Assembly (NCBI GenBank): GCA_963627135.1
Contig: CAVFZY010000019.1
Coordinates: 54,941 to 118,940, forward strand
Source: CAG-103 sp963627135
GTDB taxonomy: Bacteria > Bacillota > Clostridia > Oscillospirales > Oscillospiraceae
Length of the DNA: 64,000 nucleotides
Direction: 5' to 3'
Position numbers and translations under genes: made by a program. The notes under the pieces are model-generated. The model did not search any database. It was not told where the DNA came from and was given only the letters and a program-made list of their open reading frames with translations. How positions within the stretch are numbered: position 1 is the first letter of the stretch; the number at the start of each line of letters is the position of its first letter. This document shows, in pieces, positions 42,334-50,661 of the stretch.

Positions 42334-44508
42334 TTACAGGTGCAGCACGCGCTCCTTGATTTCCTGCGTGCGGCCCTGGTTCCAGAACTGGGTACCGATG
42401 TAGCCGCAGGTACGGCGGGCCACGTTCATCTTGTCCTGATCCGTGTTGCCGCAGTTCGGGCAGCGCCAGACGAGCTTGCCGTCGTGCTCGACGATCTCGA
42501 TCTCGCCGTCGTAGCCGCAGACCTGGCAATAGTCGCTCTTGGTGTTGAGCTCGGCGTACATGATGTTGTCATAGATAAACTTCATGACCTCAAGCACGGC
42601 CGGAATGTTATTCTGCATGTTCGGCACCTCGACGTAGCTGATCGCGCCGCCGGGCGACAGCGCCTGGAACTTCGACTCGAAGGCCAGCTTGCTGAACGCG
42701 TCGATGTTTTCAGTCACATGGATGTGGTAGCTGTTGGTGATGTAGCCCTTGTCCGTGACGCCGGGGATGATGCCGAAGCGCTTTTGCAGGCACTTGGCGA
42801 ACTTGTACGTCGTGGACTCCAGCGGCGTGCCATAGAGACTGAAGTCAATGTTGTGCATCTGCTTCCACGTCTTGCAGGCGTCGTTCATGTGCTGCATGAT
42901 CTCAAGCGCGAACGGTGTGGCCGAGGGGTCGGTGTGGGACTTGCCGGTCATGTACTTGACGCACTCGTACAATCCCGCGTAGCCGAGGGAGATAGTCGAA
43001 TAGCCGCCGTAGAGGAGCTTGTCGATCGGCTCGCCCTTCTTCAGGCGGGCCAGCGCGCCGTACTGCCACAGGATGGGTGCGGCATCCGAGAGCGTGCCCT
43101 TGAGCCGCTCGTGGCGGCACATGAGCGCACGGTGGCACAGCTCCAGCCGCTCGTCAAAGATCTTCCAGAATTTCTCCATGTTGCCGCCGGAGGACAGCGC
43201 CACATCCGGCAGATTGATCGTCACGACGCCCTGATTGAAGCGGCCGTAGTACTTCGGCTTACCGTTTTCGTCCACATACGGCGTCAGGAAGCTGCGGCAG
43301 CCCATGCAGGTGTAGCAGTGGCCTTCGCCGTTTTTGTCGACTTTCAGCTCGAGCATCTTCTTCTCGGAGATGTAGTCCGGCACCATGCGCTTGGCGGTGC
43401 AGCGGGCGGCCAGTTCCGTGAGGTACCAGTAGGGGGAATCCTCGTGGATGTTGTCCTCCTCGAGCACGTAAATGAGCTTCGGGAACGCCGGCGTGACCCA
43501 GACGCCCTTCTCGTTTTTCACGCCCTGATAGCGCTGGCGCAGCGTCTCCTCGATGATCATGGCGAGGTCGTGGCGCTCCTGCTCGTTTTTCGCCTCGCCG
43601 AGGTACATGAACACCGTCACGAACGGGGCCTGCCCGTTCGTGGTCAGCAGCGTGACGACCTGATACTGGATCGTCTGCACGCCGCGGCGGATCTCCTCAC
43701 GCACGCGGTTTTCGACCAGCTCTGCCAGCTTTTCCGCACCCGGGTGCGCATCGATTGCCTGCATCTCGGCCTCGACCTCGCGGCGGATGCGCTCACGGCT
43801 GACCTGCACGAACGGGGCCAGGTGCGTCAGCGAGATCGACTGCCCGCCGTACTGGTTGGAGGCGACCTGCGCGATGATCTGGGTCGCGATGTTGCACGCG
43901 GTCGAGAAGCTGTGCGGCCGCTCGATGAGCGTGCCGGTGATGACGGTGCCGTTCTGGAGCATGTCCTCGAGGTTCACGAGGTCGCAGTTGTGCATATGCT
44001 GCGCGTAATAGTCCGCATCGTGGAAGTGGATGATGCCCTCCTCGTGCGCCTCGACGATGTCCTTCGGCAGCAGGAGACGGTTCGTGATGTCGCGGCTGAC
44101 CTCGCCGGCCATGTAGTCGCGCTGCGTGCTGTTGACGATCGGGTTCTTGTTGGAGTTTTCCTGCTTGGCCTCCTCGTTGTTGCACTCGATCAGGCTCAGG
44201 ATGCGGTCGTCGGTCGTGTTGGCACGGCGCACCAGACTGCGGGTGTAGCGGTACGTAATGTAGGCCTTGGCGACCTCGAACGCGCCGTGGGCCATGATCT
44301 GCTTTTCGACCATGTCCTGAATTTCTTCCACGGCGGCGCTACGGCCCAGCTCCTGGCACGCGAGCTCCACGCTCTCGGCAATGCGCTGGATCTGCCGCGG
44401 CGTCATACGGTCGCCCTCTTCGACGGCAGCGTTAGCCTTCGTGACGGCCATGATGATCTTCGAGATGTCAAACGTCGCCTCGGCGCCGTTTCGTTTGATG
44501 ATCTTCAT
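42334..44508 (-). CDS. nrdD: Anaerobic ribonucleoside-triphosphate reductase
   Basis: 724 residues from ATG 44508, chosen for the GGGGGA site and because M-K-I-I-K-R-N-G is the usual start of the ATP cone (about 1-90). The C-terminus has two Cys pairs for zinc (C-Q-V-C and C-P-N-C) and the glycyl-radical site R-T-C-G-Y-I-G about 25 residues before the end. It reduces NTPs to dNTPs without oxygen. Two NrdR boxes and a strong promoter are upstream. Confidence 0.95.
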   Translation of the reverse strand: MKIIKRNGAEATFDISKIIMAVTKANAAVEEGDRMTPRQIQRIAESVELACQELGRSAAVEEIQDMVEKQIMAHGAFEVAKAYITYRYTRSLVRRANTTDDRILSLIECNNEEAKQENSNKNPIVNSTQRDYMAGEVSRDITNRLLLPKDIVEAHEEGIIHFHDADYYAQHMHNCDLVNLEDMLQNGTVITGTLIERPHSFSTACNIATQIIAQVASNQYGGQSISLTHLAPFVQVSRERIRREVEAEMQAIDAHPGAEKLAELVENRVREEIRRGVQTIQYQVVTLLTTNGQAPFVTVFMYLGEAKNEQERHDLAMIIEETLRQRYQGVKNEKGVWVTPAFPKLIYVLEEDNIHEDSPYWYLTELAARCTAKRMVPDYISEKKMLELKVDKNGEGHCYTCMGCRSFLTPYVDENGKPKYYGRFNQGVVTINLPDVALSSGGNMEKFWKIFDERLELCHRALMCRHERLKGTLSDAAPILWQYGALARLKKGEPIDKLLYGGYSTISLGYAGLYECVKYMTGKSHTDPSATPFALEIMQHMNDACKTWKQMHNIDFSLYGTPLESTTYKFAKCLQKRFGIIPGVTDKGYITNSYHIHVTENIDAFSKLAFESKFQALSPGGAISYVEVPNMQNNIPAVLEVMKFIYDNIMYAELNTKSDYCQVCGYDGEIEIVEHDGKLVWRCPNCGNTDQDKMNVARRTCGYIGTQFWNQGRTQEIKERVLHL

Positions 44509-44536
44509 TTTTTCTGTTCCCCCTTTGAACAAACAA

Positions 44537-44552
44537 GCACAACATGTTGTGC
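44537..44552. promoter_or_regulatory. NrdR box 1 (nrdD-proximal)
   Basis: GCACAACATGTTGTGC, a perfect 16-bp palindrome of the NrdR-box type (consensus acaCwAtATaTwGtgt). It lies 29 bases upstream of the nrdD start. Confidence 0.75.
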
Positions 44553-44586
44553 ACAAAACCGCTTTATTTTGTGTTCAAGCGAGTTT

Positions 44587-44615
44587 ATAGTACAACATCT
44601 TGTGCCTTGTGTCAA
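44587..44615 (-). promoter_or_regulatory. nrdDG-dut promoter with overlapping NrdR box 2
   Basis: On the minus strand: TTGACA (44615-44610), 17-base spacer, TACTAT (44592-44587). The second NrdR box GCACAAGATGTTGTAC (44605-44590) fills the spacer and touches the -10. The two boxes are 53 bp apart, close to five helical turns, as needed for NrdR oligomers bound to one face of DNA. Confidence 0.85.
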
Positions 44616-44661
44616 CAACATTTTTTGTTCTGCTTGTGCAAAAAGCACACACTGCGGCCGC

Positions 44662-44687
44662 AAAAAAGCGCCGCCCGCAGGCGGCGC
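44662..44687 (-). terminator. galE terminator
   Basis: On the minus strand GCGCCGCC and GGCGGCGC pair around a 4-base loop and T6 follows. A further hairpin at 44695-44719 lies between this and the gene. Confidence 0.8.
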
Positions 44688-44731
44688 GGCGTTGTCCGGG
44701 CCGGAAGCTCCGGCCCGGAACGGTCAGTCCG

Positions 44732-45751
44732 TCAGGCAGTTTCATAGCCGTTGGGATTTTGCGTCTGCCAGTGCCAGCTGTCGCGGCACATGTCCTCGAG
44801 CGAATACTCGGCGCGCCAACCGAGGATGCGTGCGCTCTTGTCCGGGCAGGCGTACACGGTCGGCAGGTCGCCCGCGCGACGCGGCGCGATCCGGTACGGG
44901 ACGTGCACATGGTTGGCCGTCTCGAAGGCGTGCACCATCTCGAGCACGCTGCAGCCCTTGCCGGTGCCGAGGTTGAAGATGCTCTCGCCCGTATGCTCCG
45001 CCATGTAGGCGATCGCCGCGACGTGGCCGCGCGCGAGATCCATGACGTGGATATAGTCGCGCACACCGGTGCCGTCCGGCGTGTCATAGTCGTCGCCAAA
45101 GACATTCAGGCACTCCCGGCGGCCGATGGCCGTCTGCGAAATGTAGGGCATGAGGTTGTTCGGCACGCCGCGCGGATCCTCGCCGATGAGGCCGCTCGAG
45201 TGCGCGCCGATGGGGTTGAAGTAGCGCAGCAGCACGACCGACCAGCTCGGGTCAGCCACGGCATAGTCGCGCAGGATCTGCTCACAGACGTACTTCGTCC
45301 AGCCGTAGGGATTCGTGCAGCTGCCGGTGCGGGACGTCTCGTAGAGCGGCATCTCGTTGTCGCCGGAATACACCGTTGCCGACGAAGAGAAGATGATCCG
45401 CCGGACGCCATGGTCACGCATCGCCTCACAGAGCGTGATCGTCGAGCCGAGGTTGTTGTCGTAATACTCCAGCGGCATATGCACCGACTCCCCCACGGCT
45501 TTGAGGCCCGCAAAATGAATGACGCAGTCGATCTTCTGCTCGGTAAAAATGCGGTCGAGTGCGGCGCGGTCGCGCACGTCCATCTGATAAAATTTCAGCG
45601 GCCGGCCAGTAATCTGTTCGACCCGTCTGCCAGCCTCCGCGCTGCTGTTGACAAGATTGTCCGCAACGACGACATCCATGCCCTGCTCGAGCAGCTCCAC
45701 ACACGTGTGGCTGCCGATATAGCCCATGCCGCCGGTCACCAATACGGTCAT
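44732..45751 (-). CDS. galE: UDP-glucose 4-epimerase
   Basis: 339 residues. The NAD fold has V-T-G-G-M-G-Y-I-G-S-H (residues 4-14); the catalytic pair is Ser/Thr near 120 (S-S-S-A-T-V-Y) and Tyr-x3-Lys in N-P-Y-G-W-T-K near 146-152. F-N-L-G-T-G-K-G-C-S-V near 258 is typical. It interconverts UDP-glucose and UDP-galactose for surface glycans and the Leloir pathway. A single gene; no other gal gene near. Confidence 0.93.
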   Translation of the reverse strand: MTVLVTGGMGYIGSHTCVELLEQGMDVVVADNLVNSSAEAGRRVEQITGRPLKFYQMDVRDRAALDRIFTEQKIDCVIHFAGLKAVGESVHMPLEYYDNNLGSTITLCEAMRDHGVRRIIFSSSATVYSGDNEMPLYETSRTGSCTNPYGWTKYVCEQILRDYAVADPSWSVVLLRYFNPIGAHSSGLIGEDPRGVPNNLMPYISQTAIGRRECLNVFGDDYDTPDGTGVRDYIHVMDLARGHVAAIAYMAEHTGESIFNLGTGKGCSVLEMVHAFETANHVHVPYRIAPRRAGDLPTVYACPDKSARILGWRAEYSLEDMCRDSWHWQTQNPNGYETA

Positions 45752-46148
45752 GCACCGTACCCCCTTTTGCTTGCGTATATTTATTTTTATTTTACATCAC
45801 ATTCCGGCGGAGTTCAACGGTTTTTCCTTTGCCAGAAAATTGCCAGACACGTGAATTCCCTGACAATGCCTGATTTTTGAAAAATCAGGTGGATTTCTCT
45901 TGACTTTCCGGCGTTGCTAAGATAAACTGCAAGTATCATTTGTGAAGTCGGGATGTCTGCGTACGCACATTTTTGCAATCTGACCCATCTCTTTTTATCA
46001 ATTCTTTTCTCTTTTATCTGATCTCTCTTTACGGATTTATCTACCCTTTTTGTTCTCCGCCGCATGGCAAATCTCATCCCGCCACAGTGATCATGGCGCG
46101 TGTCTGCAGCGTACGGGGCACGTATCCATAACGGCTGCATCTGCAGCG
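45752..46148. other. Non-coding gap with promoter-like signal; candidate sRNA
   Basis: No gene is supported here. On the plus strand TTGACT (45900-45905), 17-base spacer, TAAACT (45923-45928) faces a strong terminator at 46149-46178, giving a possible RNA of about 245 nt. A palindrome CCTGATTTTT-G-AAAAATCAGG lies just upstream (45869-45889). I do not recognise 6S, tmRNA or SRP RNA. Confidence 0.35.
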
Positions 46149-46180
46149 AAAGGCCTCCGGGGGCGCCCGGAGGCCTTTCT
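46149..46180 (+). terminator. Strong hairpin terminator
   Basis: AAAGGCCTCCGGG and CCCGGAGGCCTTT pair perfectly around GGCG; TTTCTT follows on the plus strand. Confidence 0.75.
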
Positions 46181-46195
46181 TATGATGGATTATGG

Positions 46196-46232
46196 AAAAA
46201 GCGTCAGGACATACATACGCCCTGACGCTTTT
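46196..46232. terminator. Terminator downstream of spoVT
   Basis: AAAAGCGTCAGG and CCTGACGCTTTT are perfectly paired; T-runs on both strands. Confidence 0.8.
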
Positions 46233-46248
46233 GGGGCCCGCGGTGCCC

Positions 46249-46785
46249 TCAGCTCTCCATCTGCTTGCCGAGGAAGCCCGACACGGCCTGTGCGAGCTTG
46301 CGCTCCGTCTCGCCGGCGGGGCCGTCGCCGTGCGTGGCCACGAACAGCACGCAGCCGAGCACATCGCCCTCGGAAAGGATGGGCGCGGCGACGGAGACGG
46401 CATAGCGCTCGTCGGTGTCGACGACCGGCAGTGTACAGCTGTCGGCGGCGTACTGGCCGCGCGTGCTCATGAGCTCTTCGAGCTCGCGGCTGATGCGCCG
46501 GTCGAGCAGCTCGCGCTTGCCGCCGCCGGCCACGGCGATCACGGCGTCGCGGTCGCACACGGCGGCGATGCCGCCGGTGGTCTTGTGCAGCGCGTCGCAG
46601 ATCTGCGCGGCGAACTCGGACAGTTCGCCCATCGGGGAATACTTTTTGAAAATGACCTGCCCGTCGGTGTCGGTGTAGATCTCCAGCGGGTCGCCCTCGC
46701 GGATGCGCATGGTGCGGCGGATCTCCTTGGGGATGACCACGCGGCCGAGGTCGTCGATCCGGCGTACGATTCCGGTTGCCTTCAT
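46249..46785 (-). CDS. spoVT: Stage V sporulation protein T, AbrB-type regulator
   Basis: 178 residues from ATG 46785 (AAAGGAG upstream), the SpoVT length. The N-terminal swapped-hairpin DNA-binding domain is the classical K-A-T-G-I-V-R-R-I-D-D-L-G-R-V-V-I-P-K-E-I-R (residues 2-23). The C-terminal GAF-like domain follows (about 55-178). SpoVT adjusts sigma-G-dependent genes in the forespore. It is good evidence that the organism forms or once formed endospores. Confidence 0.93.
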   Translation of the reverse strand: MKATGIVRRIDDLGRVVIPKEIRRTMRIREGDPLEIYTDTDGQVIFKKYSPMGELSEFAAQICDALHKTTGGIAAVCDRDAVIAVAGGGKRELLDRRISRELEELMSTRGQYAADSCTLPVVDTDERYAVSVAAPILSEGDVLGCVLFVATHGDGPAGETERKLAQAVSGFLGKQMES

Positions 46786-46928
46786 ATTCTGAAAACTCCT
46801 TTGCTCTGTTTTGCATTTCGGCAACCCTATTTTCTGCAAATTCCGGTAGTCTATGCAGTCCGTGCCGCTCACGGAAATTCCAGTTTTTTCTCTCAAAACT
46901 GCCGTATAACGGAGCCACCGCGGCTATT

Positions 46929-47036
46929 GAAGTGGCCCAAAAAAATTAGACAAAAAAGCAGCGCAAAAATTGTTCAAGCTACCGAAAGGGCTTGCTGCCT
47001 GTGAATTGCAGGCGGCAGGCCCTTTCGCTTTGCCTG
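46929..47036 (+). repeat. Hairpin repeat element, copy 1
   Basis: A 108-bp sequence from GAAGTGGCCC to CTTTGCCTG whose inverted copy lies at 51520-51626 (about 90% identical by eye). It holds an A-rich part and a 19-bp stem (46983-47001 with 47009-47027) with two G-T pairs only on this strand. No gene. Confidence 0.75.
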
Positions 47037-47060
47037 GATACGCCCGTTGCTATCGTTAAA

Positions 47061-47106
47061 CACCCCATTTGTTAGACATGATACCACATATCTAACAAAT
47101 GGGGTG
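47061..47106. repeat. 16-bp inverted repeat downstream of the metallo-hydrolase gene
   Basis: CACCCCATTTGTTAGA (47061-47076) and its exact complement (47091-47106) enclose 14 bases. It is not followed by a T-run, so it is not an obvious terminator. Confidence 0.7.
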
Positions 47107-47155
47107 CAGTTCAGCCCCGGCCGGGGCGGTCGCTATATATCTATGCATTGTGTGC

Positions 47156-48784
47156 TCACGGGGCGAGGTGGTCGCGCCAGCGGGCGGTGAGCCGCTCAAG
47201 CTCCTCGGCGAAGGCGCTCAGCCCCCTGTTCGGACAGCCGGCGCAGCGGCGCACAAGGGCCGTGAGCTCGCCGAGCGCGCGCGTGAGCCGCGCGTAGGCC
47301 GGGCTCTCGCGGCGCTTTCCGGCGGCAGCCTGGCGCGCCTCGTCGCGGCGGATGGGCCGCGGCGGGGCCACATAGGCATACGCGCCCGCGGCGAGGTCGA
47401 ATTCGCTGCCGCTGTAGGGCGCATCCGCGTTATAGCCGTACTCGCCGCGCAGGCAGGCGGCGAACGCCGTGCAGGCATCGTCGTCACCGTGGTTGACAAA
47501 CACGTGCGCGGGCTTTTGCTCCATGGCGTTGATCCAGCCCAGCAGCCCCTGCTTATCCGCGTGGCCGCTCACGCCGGGCAGGACGGTGATCTCGGCGTGC
47601 ACGGCGATCTCGTCGCCGAAGAGCTTCACGCACTCGGCGCCGTCGTGCAGCTTGCGGCCGAGCGTACCGACCGCTTGATACCCAACAAACAGCACTGTGC
47701 ACTCCGGCCGCCAGAGGTTATATTTCAAATGGTGCCGGATGCGGCCGGCGTCGCACATGCCGCTCGAGGAGAGGATGACCTTCGGTGTTTTGTCATTGTT
47801 GAGCGCGACGGAGTCCTCTTTCGTGACGGCGGTGTGCAGGTCGTCGAAATACAGCGGATTGACGCCGCTGCGGATGAGCGCGCAGGCCTCGTCGTCGAGA
47901 AAACTCGTGTCCGTCTGCAGGAAAACGCGCGTGGCCTCGTTGGCGAGCGGACTGTCGACATACACGGGGAAGTGCGGGTGGCCGTGCACCATGCCGGCGT
48001 CCTTGACCTGGCGGATGAAATACAGCAGCTCCTGCGTGCGGCCGACGGCGAACGACGGAATGACCACGTTGCCGCCGCGGTCGAGCGTGCGCTGGATGCA
48101 GTCCGCGAGCGCGGCCAGATAATCCACGCGCGGGCCGTGGCTACGGTCGCCGTAGGTCGACTCGATGAGCACGTAGTCCGCACCCGAGACGGGCTGCGGG
48201 TCGCGGATGATGGGCTGGTCGGTGTTGCCGATGTCGCCGGAAAAGACGATCTTCTTTTCCGTGCCGCCCTCGGTGAGCCACGCCTCGATGCACGCGCTGC
48301 CGAGCAGATGGCCGACATCCGTGAAGCGGATGATGATGTTCTCACCGACCTGAATGCGCTTGCCGTAGCCGCACGGGCGCAACAGGCGCAGCACGCCCTC
48401 CACGTCCTCGAGCGTATACAGCGGCTCGGGCGCCGGCTGGCCGGCGCGGGCGGCCTTGCGCCCCTTCCACTCGGCCTCGGACATCTGGATGTGTGCCGCG
48501 TCGCGCAGCAGAATACCGCACAGGTCGCACGTCGCCTCCGTGGCGTAGACCGTGCCGCGAAACCCCTGCTTATACAGCAGCGGCAGGTGGCCGGTGTGGT
48601 CCATGTGCGCGTGCGTGACGAGCACGAACTCGATCTGCGCCGCCGGGACGGGGATGGCAATGTTCTCAAACAGATCCCGCCCCTGCTCCATGCCGCAGTC
48701 GATCAGGCCGTAGTGCCCGCCGATCTCGAGCAGGGTGCAGCTGCCGGTCACCTCGTGATTGGCGCGGATAAATGTCAGCTTCAT
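47156..48784 (-). CDS. Metallo-beta-lactamase fold hydrolase with beta-CASP/RMMBL parts
   Basis: 542 residues from ATG 48784, chosen for GGAAGGGAG and because homology begins at M-K-L-T-F-I-R-A. The zinc motif H-x-H-x-D-H is T-H-A-H-M-D-H-T-G near 62-70. F-S-G-D-I-G-N near 165 and S-S-G-M-C-D-A-G-R-I near 350 belong to the MBL/beta-CASP core, and G-H-A-D-K-Q near 410 to the RMMBL part. Relatives (YsiQ/CPSF-like) cut or trim RNA. A C-terminal ~100-residue extension is not recognised. Confidence 0.85.
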   Translation of the reverse strand: MKLTFIRANHEVTGSCTLLEIGGHYGLIDCGMEQGRDLFENIAIPVPAAQIEFVLVTHAHMDHTGHLPLLYKQGFRGTVYATEATCDLCGILLRDAAHIQMSEAEWKGRKAARAGQPAPEPLYTLEDVEGVLRLLRPCGYGKRIQVGENIIIRFTDVGHLLGSACIEAWLTEGGTEKKIVFSGDIGNTDQPIIRDPQPVSGADYVLIESTYGDRSHGPRVDYLAALADCIQRTLDRGGNVVIPSFAVGRTQELLYFIRQVKDAGMVHGHPHFPVYVDSPLANEATRVFLQTDTSFLDDEACALIRSGVNPLYFDDLHTAVTKEDSVALNNDKTPKVILSSSGMCDAGRIRHHLKYNLWRPECTVLFVGYQAVGTLGRKLHDGAECVKLFGDEIAVHAEITVLPGVSGHADKQGLLGWINAMEQKPAHVFVNHGDDDACTAFAACLRGEYGYNADAPYSGSEFDLAAGAYAYVAPPRPIRRDEARQAAAGKRRESPAYARLTRALGELTALVRRCAGCPNRGLSAFAEELERLTARWRDHLAP

Positions 48785-48869
48785 GAGCTCGCTCCCTTCC
48801 GGTTTTCTTTCCCTGATTTTAACACGTGTGCGCAGCGGGCGCAACCACGGCGCGAAAAGTTCATAAATA

Positions 48870-48914
48870 ATGCCATACCCCGGCGGGGTCATTCTCCCCG
48901 CCGGGGTATGGCAT
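48870..48914. repeat. 19-bp perfect hairpin between two minus-strand genes
   Basis: ATGCCATACCCCGGCGGGG (48870-48888) and its exact complement (48896-48914), loop TCATTCT. No T-run on the minus strand. It begins three bases after the GntR gene stop and may be a processing or partial termination site. Confidence 0.7.
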
Positions 48915-48917
48915 TGG

Positions 48918-49658
48918 TCATTCACTCTCAAGCTGCTCCAGGGCCTCACGGTACTGCACCGTGACCTTGTCGCTCCAGGCGCACCAGTAGTCGGTCGCCT
49001 CCGAGGCGTGCCCGCTTGTCAGGCCGTCAAGCACCGTGCGGTACGTCGTGCACAGCTCGCGCATGTCCAGCGTGTACGCCACCATGTAATACGTCACGTG
49101 CGCAAGCGCGCGCGACGAGCGCAGCAAGACGCGAAAGATCATATTGTCCGACTCGGCAAACATACATAGCAGGAACTGATTGACCAGATCCAGGAATTCC
49201 GGCTTGTTCTCCTCACCGTTCGGCGCGTAGGCGATAGCCTCCATCCGTTCGAGCAGACCGTACAGGCGCCGCATCTGCTCCGCCTGGGGATGGCGGCCCG
49301 TCCAGCGGAACCAGCCGAGTGCGACCATTTCACGCAGTTCCAGAAATGCATCCACCAGTTCCGGCTGCGGCTTGCCGCCGTGCGTCACGATGGCGGCAAG
49401 CGTCTCCAGGTTCGCCTGCTCCCAGTAGGGCGCGACGTAGGTCGCGTGCCGGGGCACGATGCGCAGAAAGCCCAGCCGCTCCAGCTCCTGCAGGCCAAGA
49501 TGCACGTTCGTCTTGCGCAGGCCGTACTGCTCGGCCAGCTCGCTCTCCGTCGGCAGCCGGTCACCCGGCTTGCGCTGTCCGCTGAGGATCTCCTTGAGTA
49601 TCCGGTCAAGAAACTGTTCCCGTTCCGACCGGTTTTCCGTTTCCTTCTCTTTCGTCAT
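48918..49658 (-). CDS. GntR family regulator, FadR-like
   Basis: 246 residues from ATG 49658 (GGAGGGGG upstream). The winged helix has I-L-S-G-Q-R-K-P-G-D-R-L-P-T-E-S-E-L-A (about residues 25-43) with the usual P-G-x-x-L-P-S/T-E. The all-helical C-domain (about 90-235) resembles FadR/FCD effector domains but lacks an obvious Asp-His-His metal set, so a FadR-type ligand such as an acyl compound is possible. It neighbours a PlsC acyltransferase and a lipid-related YhhN protein, which supports a lipid link (inference). Confidence 0.8.
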   Translation of the reverse strand: MTKEKETENRSEREQFLDRILKEILSGQRKPGDRLPTESELAEQYGLRKTNVHLGLQELERLGFLRIVPRHATYVAPYWEQANLETLAAIVTHGGKPQPELVDAFLELREMVALGWFRWTGRHPQAEQMRRLYGLLERMEAIAYAPNGEENKPEFLDLVNQFLLCMFAESDNMIFRVLLRSSRALAHVTYYMVAYTLDMRELCTTYRTVLDGLTSGHASEATDYWCAWSDKVTVQYREALEQLESE

Positions 49659-49832
49659 GTTCTCTTTCCCCCTCCGGGGCCTCCTGTAGATGCACGCATT
49701 GTAGTGCACTTTTTGCCCGGTGTAAAGAGAAAACGGAAAATTTTTTAAGATTTTTCCACCACTGTACAAAAAGCGGGACACTCCGGTATTGGAGCGTCCC
49801 GCCGTCCTTGAAATATCCGGCTTCTCAGCCGA

Positions 49833-50498
49833 TCATGGGCAGGCCGCAAAGCCGACGGCCAGCAGCGTCTGCGCGAGGATGTACGTGAGCATGACGATAA
49901 AGTTCTGCTGCGTAGACTCTGCCTTCTTGACGAAGAGCATATCGCACAGCACACCGTCGGACGCGAGGAAGAACGTCGCGCCGAAAAACGCCACCAGCTT
50001 GCCCCACCAGAACGCCGTCAGCAGCGGCAGGACAAGGCTCACGCTCAGCACACAGAGCATGAGCATATACGCCAGCGCCAGCGGACGCAGCGCGCGCGGA
50101 ATGTCCCGGCGGCTGTTGGCGTAGACAAACGCCGCGCCGGCCGCGTAAATGAGTGCAACGACCAGGATCCAGATCCAGTGGACCGTGATGACATAGTGTG
50201 TGTAGATAAAGATCAGGTAGCACACATGGCCCAGGAAGAACGACGACGTGCCGATGGCAAAGAACTTTTTCTTAAGCGGCCAGAGCAGAAACAGATCACC
50301 CAGGCAGCCAAACAGCAGGCCGGCGACCACCCAAAGCGACGGCATGCGGGCAAAGGCGAGGTACGTCAGCGCCACGACCGGCGTGAATGCGACCTTCGTG
50401 GGCTTGCGCAGGTCGTCATCGCCGCGCCAGCAGCTGATGAGGTGCACGATGGCCAGCACCACCAAAAACACCGGGAACGCCCATTTTAATACGATCAT
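49833..50498 (-). CDS. YhhN family membrane protein (lysoplasmalogenase-like)
   Basis: 221 residues from ATG 50498; a TTG start 21 bases earlier is possible, but GGATGGG suits the ATG. About 8 membrane segments. G-L-L-F-G-C-L-G-D-L-F-L-L near 62-74 and S-D-G-V-L-C near 180 are where YhhN/TMEM86 proteins have conserved Asp. These hydrolyse lysoplasmalogens in animals. Clostridia make plasmalogens, so the role is plausible. Divergent from plsC. Confidence 0.75.
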   Translation of the reverse strand: MIVLKWAFPVFLVVLAIVHLISCWRGDDDLRKPTKVAFTPVVALTYLAFARMPSLWVVAGLLFGCLGDLFLLWPLKKKFFAIGTSSFFLGHVCYLIFIYTHYVITVHWIWILVVALIYAAGAAFVYANSRRDIPRALRPLALAYMLMLCVLSVSLVLPLLTAFWWGKLVAFFGATFFLASDGVLCDMLFVKKAESTQQNFIVMLTYILAQTLLAVGFAACP

Positions 50499-50561
50499 CT
50501 TATCCCATCCTATCTCCAATCAGAATGTTTTCGGGAGCCGTGCAAGTTTACATCTCGTTCA

Positions 50562-50590
50562 TTGACACGGTATTCCGACGCAATTATAAT
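50562..50590 (+). promoter_or_regulatory. Consensus promoter of the PlsC gene
   Basis: TTGACA (50562-50567), 17-base spacer, TATAAT (50585-50590): a perfect sigma-A promoter with a leader of about 65 nt. Confidence 0.92.
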
Positions 50591-50661
50591 GTATTCGGAA
50601 GTCTATCGTCAATGACTATTGACATTTTTTTATTACTTAATATGCTTGAAGGTGTCCGTTC

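Noticed and set aside
45947..45962. 16-base exact match to 56347-56362 (GTCGGGATGTCTGCGT)
   Set aside because: About one such match is expected by chance in 64 kb, the flanks differ, and the second copy sits at the end of a coding gene.
45814..46140. 108-codon open frame on the minus strand upstream of galE
   Set aside because: No ribosome binding site, no recognisable domain, and it overlaps promoter- and terminator-like sequences; rejected as a gene.
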